Source: CAG-791 sp002449595 (GTDB lineage Bacteria; Bacillota; Clostridia; Lachnospirales; Lachnospiraceae). Taken from it: a stretch of 64,000 nt of DNA. The notes under the pieces were generated by a model. It saw nothing but the letters and a program-made list of their open reading frames with translations. It was not told the origin of the DNA and searched no databases. Below are positions 8,002-14,961 of this stretch, piece after piece. The stretch is taken from positions 1-64,000 of the forward strand of contig CAMNHV010000005.1 in assembly GCA_946539855.1 (NCBI GenBank), given 5' to 3'. A program made the position numbers and the translations under genes. Within the stretch, counting starts at the first letter, position 1. Each line of letters opens with the position of its first letter.

Positions 8002-9857
8002 GCGCGTCCCGTCCTCTCAAGGATCTTCGCGGCGATGTGCTCCGCGTCGATCCCGTATTTTTCCTTCAGTTTTGCCGGTGCACCGTGCTCGATGAAGCGG
8101 TCCGGGACCGCCACCGGCAGAATGTCGCATTTCCAGTCGTTTCTCTGTGCACAGGCGATGACGTGCTCTCCAAAACCGCCGGAGAAGACGTTCTCCTCCA
8201 TCGTGACGAGGAGGCTGTGCGCAGGAAGCATGCGGTCCAGCAGCGCCTCGTCCGGCGTGACGAACCGCGCGTTCACGAGGGAGCTCGGAATGCCGAGTTC
8301 TGCCAGGCGCGCGTGTACTTCCTCTGCAGTCTTCACCATGGAGCCGATCGCGTACAGAAGGATGCCGCTCTCTTCAAAGATGACCTCCGCCTGGCCGAGC
8401 GCGATCTTCTCCCGGTACTCACGGAGCCCGTCGTAGGCCTCTCCGCGGGGATAGCGGATCGCACACGGCGTTCCCTGCGCGACCGCGAATTTGAGCATAT
8501 CGGACAGCTCCCACTTGTTCTTGGGGGCCATGACGGTCAGGTTCGGGATCGTCGAGAGATACGACAGGTCGAAGACGCCCTGGTGGGTCTCTCCGTCCTC
8601 GCCGACGAGGCCCGCCCTGTCAATGGCAAAGATCACCGGCAGGTTCTGCATGCAGACGTCATGCACGATCTGGTCGTAGGCGCGCTGCAGGAACGTCGAG
8701 TAGATCGCGACGACCGGCTTCATGCCGCCCGCCGCAAGGCCCGCGGCAAACGTCACCGCGTGTCCCTCGGCGATGCCGACGTCGAAGAAGCGGTCCGGGT
8801 AGATGTTGCGGTAGCGCTTTAAGCCGACGCCGTCCGCCATCGCCGCGGTGATCGCGACGATCTTCGGGTCGCGCTGCGCCAGCTTGATCATGACTGTCGA
8901 GAAGACGTCCGTGTACGCCGCTTTTTTCTTGGGATTCTTGGGCAGTCCCGTCTCGATCTCAAAGGGGGAAGTGCCGTGGAAGCGGGAAGGATGCTTTTCC
9001 GCGGGCGTGTATCCCTTGCCCTTCTTGGTGCAGACGTGGATGAGGACCGCCTTGTTGACGTGCTTCGCCCGCTCGATCGCGCGCTGCATCGCACGGATGT
9101 TGTGCCCGTCCACGGGGCCGAGGTAGGTGATGCCCATCTGCTCGAAGTACATGCCGGGCACCATGAGCTGCTTCAGCGAGTTCTTCGTCTTTCGGATCCC
9201 GCGCACCACGCCCGGCAGATTGTCGTTGATCGAATAGTAGACCTTGTCGCGCAGGTGGATGTAGCCGGAGGAAGTCCGGATGTCGTTTAAGTAGGTGGAG
9301 ATGCCGCCGACGTTCTCAGAAATCGACATATTGTTGTCATTCAGGATGATGATCAGATTGCTCGTCAGCTTGGAGACGTTGTTCATCGCCTCGTAGGCGA
9401 GGCCGCCCGTGATCGAGCCGTCGCCGATCACCGCGACGATCGTGTTGTTCTCGCCGCGCAGCTGCCTGGCGTGCACCATGCCGAGCGCCGCCGAGATCGA
9501 CGTCGAGCTGTGCCCGGTGTCGAAGGCGTCGCAGTCGCTCTCCGCGCGCTTCGGGAACCCGCTCATGCCGCCGAACTGGCGGAGGTTCTCGAATCCGTCT
9601 TTTCTCCCCGTCAGGATCTTGTGCGTGTACGACTGGTGTCCCACGTCCCAGATGATCTTGTCCTTCGGGAGGTCCAGCGTTAGGTGCAGCGCCATCGTCA
9701 GCTCGACGGTGCCGAGGTTGCTCGCGAGATGCCCTCCGGTCACGCTGACCTTGTTCACGAGGAACTCCCGGATCTCCTCCGCGAGCTCCGGCAGGTCCTC
9801 TGCGGGGATCTTCCTGATATCGTTTGTCTTCTGTATCTGGTCCAACAATTTGGTCAT
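7998..9857 (-). CDS. dxs: 1-deoxy-D-xylulose-5-phosphate synthase
   Basis: Thiamine-diphosphate enzyme that joins pyruvate and glyceraldehyde 3-phosphate, the first step of the MEP isoprenoid pathway. The N-terminus has DVGHQSYTHKILTGR. The ThDP and Mg binding motif is GDGSITGGLAYEAMNN. The second domain contains DRAGLVGEDGETHQGVFD with its conserved histidine. The transketolase C-terminal domain ends at residue 619, the expected length. The gene is one base from ispA and overlaps tlyA by 4 bases. Together with ispA it makes this operon a source of prenyl diphosphates; dxr, ispG and ispF are elsewhere in the window. Confidence 0.97.
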   Translation of the reverse strand: MTKLLDQIQKTNDIRKIPAEDLPELAEEIREFLVNKVSVTGGHLASNLGTVELTMALHLTLDLPKDKIIWDVGHQSYTHKILTGRKDGFENLRQFGGMSGFPKRAESDCDAFDTGHSSTSISAALGMVHARQLRGENNTIVAVIGDGSITGGLAYEAMNNVSKLTSNLIIILNDNNMSISENVGGISTYLNDIRTSSGYIHLRDKVYYSINDNLPGVVRGIRKTKNSLKQLMVPGMYFEQMGITYLGPVDGHNIRAMQRAIERAKHVNKAVLIHVCTKKGKGYTPAEKHPSRFHGTSPFEIETGLPKNPKKKAAYTDVFSTVMIKLAQRDPKIVAITAAMADGVGLKRYRNIYPDRFFDVGIAEGHAVTFAAGLAAGGMKPVVAIYSTFLQRAYDQIVHDVCMQNLPVIFAIDRAGLVGEDGETHQGVFDLSYLSTIPNLTVMAPKNKWELSDMLKFAVAQGTPCAIRYPRGEAYDGLREYREKIALGQAEVIFEESGILLYAIGSMVKTAEEVHARLAELGIPSSLVNARFVTPDEALLDRMLPAHSLLVTMEENVFSGGFGEHVIACAQRNDWKCDILPVAVPDRFIEHGAPAKLKEKYGIDAEHIAAKILERTGRA

Positions 9858-9858
9858 G

Positions 9859-10773
9859 TTATTTCTCCCGGTCGATCAGGCTCTGAATGAGCGCGGTCAG
9901 GAACTCGTCCGATGCGGACAGGGAGGCGAGCCTCTCCAGCGCGCGGTTCGAAAGCTCCTCGACATCTTTCTGCGCCTTTTCCATCCCGTGGATGTCCACG
10001 TAAGTTCTTTTTCCCTCCGCGGCATCGCTTCCGATCGGCTTGCCGAGCACCGCCTCGTCGCCCGTCACGTCAAGGATGTCGTCCCTGATCTGGAAGGCGA
10101 CGCCGATGTCCGACGCGATCCCGCGCAGCAGCTCGACGTCCTTGCCCGGCGCGCCAGCGAGCACGGCCCCGATCATGAAGCCGCTCTCGATCATGCACGC
10201 GGTCTTGTGCTCATGGATGTAATCCAGCAGCGCCGCGCTCACGCGCTGCGGCTGCTCCTCCGCCTCGATGTCCGCGCACTGCCCGCCAACCATGCCATAG
10301 ATGCCGGCGCCTCCCGCGAGGATCTCCATCGCGCTGACGACGGCCTGTGTCTCCTGCTCGTTCTTTGCCTGCGTAAAGGCTCTCAGCGCCGTCTCATAGG
10401 CGTAGTTCAGGAGCCCGTCTCCCGCGAGCACGGCCATGCCCTCGCCATAAACGGCGTGCGTCGTCTTTCTCCCGCGGCGGTACTCGTCGTTGTCCATGCA
10501 GGGAAGGTCATCGTGCACGAGCGAATAGGTGTGGATCATCTCGAGCGCCGCCATGAACGGCTCCGCCAGCTCTCTTCTTCCGCCGTACATCATGCAGACC
10601 TGCGCGATGAACATCGGGCGCAGGCGCTTTCCTCCCGCGCGCACGCTGTAGTTCATTGCCTCGATCACGGTCTTCGCGGCGCCCTGCTCCGCGGGCAGGT
10701 ACTTCTCGAGCACCTCCTCGCAGTACAAAGTGCGCTCCGCCAGTTCCTTCTCAAACCACTCTTTTTTATCCAT
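9859..10773 (-). CDS. ispA: Polyprenyl (farnesyl/geranylgeranyl) diphosphate synthase
   Basis: Trans-isoprenyl diphosphate synthase that condenses isopentenyl diphosphate with allylic diphosphates. The first aspartate-rich motif is LVHDDLPCMDND and the second is IRDDILDVTGDE, with KR for diphosphate binding in GGKRLRPM. I chose the ATG giving MDKKEWFEKELAE, preceded by a GAGGG-type Shine-Dalgarno. A start further upstream would add 17 residues falling in an intergenic repeat. It lies between xseB (90-base gap) and dxs (1-base gap), the standard Bacillota arrangement. Product chain length cannot be fixed from sequence; C15 is most likely by analogy with IspA. Confidence 0.93.
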   Translation of the reverse strand: MDKKEWFEKELAERTLYCEEVLEKYLPAEQGAAKTVIEAMNYSVRAGGKRLRPMFIAQVCMMYGGRRELAEPFMAALEMIHTYSLVHDDLPCMDNDEYRRGRKTTHAVYGEGMAVLAGDGLLNYAYETALRAFTQAKNEQETQAVVSAMEILAGGAGIYGMVGGQCADIEAEEQPQRVSAALLDYIHEHKTACMIESGFMIGAVLAGAPGKDVELLRGIASDIGVAFQIRDDILDVTGDEAVLGKPIGSDAAEGKRTYVDIHGMEKAQKDVEELSNRALERLASLSASDEFLTALIQSLIDREK

Positions 10774-10807
10774 TTCCGCCCTCTGCTGTCCCGCCGGCAG
10801 CATTCTC

Positions 10808-10883
10808 TGATGCGCCGCGGTCACTCATTCCGGCTTCCGACCGCGCTCTATGATGCGCCGCGGTCACTCCATTCCGGCTTCCG
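10808..10883. repeat. Direct repeat of about 32 bases at the end of xseB
   Basis: Two near-identical copies lie at 10808-10839 and 10851-10883, offset by 43 bases and differing by one inserted base. The right copy holds the last codons and stop of xseB; the left copy lies in the xseB-ispA gap. This looks like a local duplication of the gene's 3' end. Confidence 0.8.
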
Positions 10884-11103
10884 GCCGGCCGCCGAAGGTC
10901 TTCAGCTCCGACAGGCTGCCGTCGGCAGCAATGACCTGGACCTGCTTCTCGACGCGGTCGATCGTGTCGCTGCAGTGCTTCACAAGCTTCATGCCCTCTT
11001 CATAGCAGGCAAAAGATTCTTCCAGCGTGATCTCAGGTGACTCCATCTTCGCAAGCAGCGCTTCCAGCTTCGAGAACGCCTCTTCGATCTTCAGTTCTTC
11101 CAT
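10864..11103 (-). CDS. xseB: Exodeoxyribonuclease VII small subunit
   Basis: Small subunit of exonuclease VII, which degrades single-stranded DNA from both ends. The 79-residue protein has the family pattern FSKLEALLAKMESPEITLEE followed by a helical SFACYEEGMKLVKHC. The start overlaps the end of xseA by 13 bases, indicating translational coupling with the large subunit. The C-terminal 10 codons are duplicated in the following gap. The C-terminal tail after VQVIAADG is slightly longer than the family minimum. Confidence 0.93.
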   Translation of the reverse strand: MEELKIEEAFSKLEALLAKMESPEITLEESFACYEEGMKLVKHCSDTIDRVEKQVQVIAADGSLSELKTFGGRPEAGME

Positions 11104-12293
11104 ATCTCCTCCACACCTGCCGTGATCCCGCCGTCGGAGAGACGCAGCCGGATCTTCTCGTGTTCCCTGACCTGGTCTACAGATTTGATTGCTTTCCCTT
11201 CTTCATCCGATGCGTAGACAAAACCGCCGGACAGTCTCTTTAACGGGGAGAGCCCTTCGAGGCGCGCCGCGCTCATCTGCATCCGGTGCCGCGCGTCCTC
11301 GAGCCTGCGCTCCATCCGCTGCTGCAGCCGCTCCGCGGCCTGCACCGTGTACATGCGCTGCTCGCGGATCCTCGCCGCGGGCGACGCGTGTTCCAGTTCT
11401 CTGCGCAGGCGCCCGCACTTCTCTCTGGCCTCCCAGAGGCTCTGCCGCATCTGGCGCCTTAGCGCCCCGTCGTATCCGAGCAGATCCTCCTCGAAGCGGG
11501 AGAAGTCAAAAACGGCGAGTTCCGCCGCCGCCGAGGGAGTCGGCGCCCGCAGATCCGCCACATAGTCCGTGATGACCGTGTCCGTCTCGTGTCCCACCGC
11601 GGAGATCACCGGCACGACGCAGTCAAAGACCGCCTGCGCGACTTCCTCCTCGTTGAACGCCCAGAGGTCCTCGAGCGATCCGCCCCCGCGGCCGATGATG
11701 ATCGTGTCCGCGCCTGCGGACTCCAGCACCTGAAGGCCGCGGATGATGCTGTACTTCGCCTGGTCGCCCTGGACGATCGCCGGAAACAGCAGGATCCGGA
11801 TGTAGGGATTGCGCCGTCTCGCGATGTTGATGATGTCCTGGACCGCCGCCCCGGTCGGAGCCGTGACGACGCCGAGCGTCCTTATATAGCGCGGGATCGG
11901 CTGCTTGTAGCTCTCGTCGAACATGCCCTGCTCTTCGAGCTTTTTCTTTAACAGCTCGTACCGCTCGTTCAGGAGTCCCACGCCGTCGCGCACGATGCGG
12001 TCGGCGTAGAGCTGGTAGCGGCCGTCTCTCTCATAGACGTCGACCGCGCCCTGGACGACGACCTGATCGCCTTCCTTCATCAGAAAAGAAAGACCTCTTC
12101 GACGGCCTGCAAACATGATGCAGGACAGCGTTCCCGAGGCATCCTTCAGCGTGAAATATATGTGTCCGGACGAGTGGTACTTACAGTTGCTGACCTCCCC
12201 GCGCACCAGGACCTGCTGAAGCAGAAAATCCTGCCGGAACATGTTTTTTATGTAGGTGTTGATCTGGCCTACCGAGTAGATATTCTTTGTCAT
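11091..12293 (-). CDS. xseA: Exodeoxyribonuclease VII large subunit
   Basis: Catalytic subunit of exonuclease VII. The N-terminal OB fold covers roughly residues 1-100 (VRGEVSNCKYHSSGHIYFTLKD begins near residue 30). The core has GVVTAPTGAAVQDIINIARRR and IIIGRGGGSLEDLWAFNEE, both diagnostic. The C-terminal third is a coiled coil. The protein is 400 residues, near the usual length. It overlaps nusB by 4 bases and xseB by 13 bases. Confidence 0.95.
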   Translation of the reverse strand: MTKNIYSVGQINTYIKNMFRQDFLLQQVLVRGEVSNCKYHSSGHIYFTLKDASGTLSCIMFAGRRRGLSFLMKEGDQVVVQGAVDVYERDGRYQLYADRIVRDGVGLLNERYELLKKKLEEQGMFDESYKQPIPRYIRTLGVVTAPTGAAVQDIINIARRRNPYIRILLFPAIVQGDQAKYSIIRGLQVLESAGADTIIIGRGGGSLEDLWAFNEEEVAQAVFDCVVPVISAVGHETDTVITDYVADLRAPTPSAAAELAVFDFSRFEEDLLGYDGALRRQMRQSLWEAREKCGRLRRELEHASPAARIREQRMYTVQAAERLQQRMERRLEDARHRMQMSAARLEGLSPLKRLSGGFVYASDEEGKAIKSVDQVREHEKIRLRLSDGGITAGVEEIWKN

Positions 12294-12688
12294 GCAAATT
12301 TAGCCAGCACGCCGTTGACAAAGGACGCGGCATTGTCCGGTCCGTATTTCTTCGAGAGCTCGACCGCCTCGCTGATCGCGACGCCGGTGGGAACTTCGTC
12401 GTCATACAGGATCTCGTAGACGGCGATCCGAAGGAGCGCGAGCTCCACCTTGCCGACGCGCGTCAGTTTCCAGCCCTCGATCTTGTTCGAAAGCTGCTCG
12501 TCGATCTGCGGGAGCTTGTCCATGATGTCCGCGAGCCTCGACTCAAGATAGGCCTGGTCCTGTTCCGTCACGGTCAGATCGCCGCTGTCAAAATAGAGCT
12601 TCGTCTGCTCCGGCATCTGCTCCGGCGTATTAAACTCCACACGGAACAGAAGCTTAAACAGCTGTTCCCTGATTCCTCGTCTTTTCAT
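12290..12688 (-). CDS. nusB: Transcription antitermination factor NusB
   Basis: RNA-binding component of the NusB-S10 antitermination complex that acts on rRNA transcription. The all-helical 132-residue chain starts MKRRGIREQLFKLLF and contains the conserved ILRIAVYEILY-type helix (LLRIAVYEILYDDEVP) and AVELSKKYGPDNAASFVNGVL. It starts 6 bases after the Asp23-family gene and overlaps xseA by 4 bases. The Asp23-nusB-xseA order is common in Bacillota. Confidence 0.95.
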   Translation of the reverse strand: MKRRGIREQLFKLLFRVEFNTPEQMPEQTKLYFDSGDLTVTEQDQAYLESRLADIMDKLPQIDEQLSNKIEGWKLTRVGKVELALLRIAVYEILYDDEVPTGVAISEAVELSKKYGPDNAASFVNGVLAKFA

Positions 12689-12694
12689 GCAGTA

Positions 12695-13084
12695 TTATTC
12701 TTCTTCCTTCGGCATCTCCACGCCGACGATCCGGACGTTGACGTCCGTGACGGTGAGTCCCGTCATGCTCTCCAGAGAGCTCTTGACGCGCTTCTGGATG
12801 TTGCTGCTTGTCACGGGGATGTTGTATCCGAAGTCAAGGATGACAGAGACCTGCGTGTTGACCGAGTTCTCCGTCACGTCGACGCGCACGCCCTTGCCGA
12901 GCTTCTTCGTGCCGCCCTTGTTCAGGATATCGAGCGTGATGCCGCCGGCGAGCGAGTGAACGCCCTCCACCTCGACCGCCGCGAATGCCGCGATCAGCGC
13001 GACCACGTCGTCCGCGATCTTCACGGTGCCGACGTCCTGCTTCTCTGTGATCTCCGTGACTGTATTCTCAAGATTCTGTTCCAT
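12695..13084 (-). CDS. Asp23/Gls24 family protein (DUF322)
   Basis: Member of the Asp23 family, linked in other Bacillota to envelope and alkaline stress; its molecular role here is unknown. The 129-residue chain carries the family core TVKIADDVVALIAAFAAVEVEGVHSLAGG and ends VNVRIVGVEMPKEEE. There is no signal peptide or membrane segment, so it is cytoplasmic and may bind a membrane partner. A good GGAGGTG Shine-Dalgarno precedes the ATG. It is the first gene of the nusB-xseA-dxs operon, as often seen in clostridia (YqhY-type). Confidence 0.92.
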   Translation of the reverse strand: MEQNLENTVTEITEKQDVGTVKIADDVVALIAAFAAVEVEGVHSLAGGITLDILNKGGTKKLGKGVRVDVTENSVNTQVSVILDFGYNIPVTSSNIQKRVKSSLESMTGLTVTDVNVRIVGVEMPKEEE

Positions 13085-13096
13085 CGTACACCTCCG

Positions 13097-13116
13097 TCTG
13101 TAATGGTTCTTACAGA
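13097..13116 (-). promoter_or_regulatory. 7-bp inverted repeat in the leader of the Asp23-nusB operon
   Basis: The arms TCTGTAA and TTACAGA are separated by 6 bases and lie between the predicted -10 element and the Shine-Dalgarno. It could be an operator or a small RNA hairpin; the sequence does not decide. Confidence 0.4.
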
Positions 13117-13122
13117 GTATTA

Positions 13123-13128
13123 ATTATA
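13123..13128 (-). promoter_or_regulatory. Extended -10 promoter for the Asp23-nusB-xseA operon
   Basis: The minus strand reads TGGTATAAT, a perfect -10 hexamer with an extended TG. No good -35 is visible at 17 or 18 bases. The start codon is about 40 bases downstream. Confidence 0.6.
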
Positions 13129-13233
13129 CCATATCCTTGAGGCGTGCGCAGACGGAAGTGGCGGGATGCGTCCGGAGGAGTTTACTCATCCGGGCGCAGC
13201 TCGACGCTGCCGGCTGCATAGGGCGAATGCCCC

Positions 13234-13264
13234 GGGTCCGGGATCCCTCGGGGATCCCGGACCC
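13234..13264 (-). terminator. Perfect 14-bp hairpin after prfC, without a U tract
   Basis: The arms 13234-13247 and 13251-13264 are exactly complementary, with a 3-base loop, and lie 14 bases past the prfC stop. No T-run follows, so it may be an RNA-stabilising or processing structure rather than an intrinsic terminator. Confidence 0.5.
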
Positions 13265-13277
13265 GCACGTCTCATAC

Positions 13278-14873
13278 TTAATTTCTCGAGAACTCCGCCA
13301 GCTCCAGCCCTTTGTTCCTGTCGAGCACCATCCCGACCGACCAGGGATTGACGAACAGAAGGAGCGGATTTCCCTTCATGTCGCGCACGCGCTTCATGTC
13401 AGAGGTCCCGGTGATGCGCATGATATCGGTGTCCGGGCTCGTCACCCAGCGGATGTGCTCATACGGCAGAACTTCCAGATTGACCTCGACGCCGTACTCG
13501 CTGCTCAGGCGGAACTTCAGGACGTCGAACTGCAGCATGCCGACGACGCCCGCGATGATCTCCTCCATGCCGGTGTTGAACTCCTGGAAGATCTGGATCG
13601 CGCCTTCCTGTGCGATCTGGCGGATCCCCTTCACGAACTGGTCTCTCTTCATCGTGTCGACCTGGCGGACCCGCGCGAAGTGCTCGGGCGCGAAGGTCGG
13701 GATGCCCTCATAGCGGAACTCCGGCAATCCCTTCGCGATGAACGTGTCGCCGATCGAGTACAGGCCGGGATCGAAGACGCCGATGATGTCGCCCGCGTAC
13801 GCCTCGGTGATGACCTTTCTGTCCTGCGCCATGAGCTGCTGCGGCTGCGAGAGCCGCTGCGTCCGTCCGCTCTGGACGTGCTTCACTTCGGCTTCGGCGT
13901 CATATCTTCCGGAGCAGATGCGCATGAACGCGATCCTGTCGCGGTGCGCCTTGTTCATGTTCGCCTGGATCTTGAACACGAATGCGGAAAAGCCGGTTTC
14001 CACAGGATCAATGGGTCCCTTGTCCGACTCTCTCGCTCCCGGAGGCAGCGCCATCTTCAGGAAGTGCTTCAGGAAGTCCTCCACGCCGAAGTTCATCAGC
14101 GCGGATCCGAAGAAGACCGGTGTCAGTTTTCCCTCCTGCACAAGCTGCAGGTCGTAAGGCGTGCTCGCACCGTCGATCAGCTCGACTTCGGAGGAGAGCT
14201 GTTCGTACGCGTCGTCCCCGATCTCCGCGAGGAGCTGCGCCTCGTCGTCCATCGGGATGACCTTCTCTTCTCCCTCTTTGGTTCCCTTCTCCGTCCCGCT
14301 GTACGTCAGGACGGCGTTCCGCTCCCGGTCGAACACGCCGCGGAAGTTCTTTCCGGAGCCGATCGGCCAGGTCATCGGGCAGGTGTCGATCCCCAGGTTC
14401 TTCTCGATGTCGTCCAGCAGGTCGAACGTATCCAGCGCGTCCCGGTCCATCTTGTTGATGAACGTGAAGATCGGGATATGACGCATCGTACATACCTTGA
14501 AAAGCTTTCTCGTCTGCGCCTCAACGCCTTTCGAGGCGTCAATGACCATGACCGCCGAGTCGGCCGCCATCAGCGTCCGGTAGGTGTCCTCCGAGAAATC
14601 CTGGTGGCCCGGAGTATCCAGAATGTTGATGCAGCACCCGTCATATTCAAACTGCAATACGGAGCTCGTGACCGAGATACCTCTTTGCTTCTCGATCTCC
14701 ATCCAGTCGGACACGGCGTGCCGCGCCGTCGCTTTGCCCTTGACGGAACCGGCGAGGTTGATCGCGCCGCCGTAGAGGAGAAACTTCTCGGTCAGCGTCG
14801 TCTTGCCGGCGTCCGGGTGCGATATGATGGCGAAAGTTCTCCGCCTTGCGATCTCTTCTCTGATCGTTCCCAT
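13278..14873 (-). CDS. prfC: Peptide chain release factor 3
   Basis: Translational GTPase that recycles RF1 and RF2 from the ribosome. G1 is SHPDAGKTT, G3 is DTPGHQDFSED and G4 is NKMDRDA. I chose the ATG giving MGTIREEIARRRTFAI, the family N-terminus, for a 531-residue protein. The frame stays open to an ATG at 14906, but that extension runs through a terminator-like hairpin. No Shine-Dalgarno is visible before either start. The gap to pnp holds two hairpins, so expression may depend on read-through or on a promoter I cannot identify. The gene stands alone between pnp and the Asp23 operon. Confidence 0.95.
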   Translation of the reverse strand: MGTIREEIARRRTFAIISHPDAGKTTLTEKFLLYGGAINLAGSVKGKATARHAVSDWMEIEKQRGISVTSSVLQFEYDGCCINILDTPGHQDFSEDTYRTLMAADSAVMVIDASKGVEAQTRKLFKVCTMRHIPIFTFINKMDRDALDTFDLLDDIEKNLGIDTCPMTWPIGSGKNFRGVFDRERNAVLTYSGTEKGTKEGEEKVIPMDDEAQLLAEIGDDAYEQLSSEVELIDGASTPYDLQLVQEGKLTPVFFGSALMNFGVEDFLKHFLKMALPPGARESDKGPIDPVETGFSAFVFKIQANMNKAHRDRIAFMRICSGRYDAEAEVKHVQSGRTQRLSQPQQLMAQDRKVITEAYAGDIIGVFDPGLYSIGDTFIAKGLPEFRYEGIPTFAPEHFARVRQVDTMKRDQFVKGIRQIAQEGAIQIFQEFNTGMEEIIAGVVGMLQFDVLKFRLSSEYGVEVNLEVLPYEHIRWVTSPDTDIMRITGTSDMKRVRDMKGNPLLLFVNPWSVGMVLDRNKGLELAEFSRN

Positions 14874-14882
14874 ATAATCGTC

Positions 14883-14903
14883 AAAAAACCGCCCTTGAGG
14901 CGG
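14883..14903 (-). terminator. Intrinsic terminator between pnp and prfC
   Basis: On the minus strand CCGCC and GGCGG flank a short loop and are followed by TTTTTT. It ends only 9 bases before the prfC start codon, so it could end pnp transcripts or attenuate prfC. Confidence 0.7.
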
Positions 14904-14913
14904 CATGAGAAAT

Positions 14914-14945
14914 GGGCGCGCAGCACTGCTGTGCGCTGCGCGCCC
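14914..14945 (-). other. 11-bp GC-rich hairpin downstream of pnp
   Basis: The arms 14914-14924 and 14935-14945 are perfectly complementary with a 10-base loop. It starts 16 bases past the pnp stop and precedes the U-tract terminator, suggesting a transcript-end stabilising structure. Confidence 0.6.
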
Positions 14946-14961
14946 GTGTGTTCGGTTTCAG

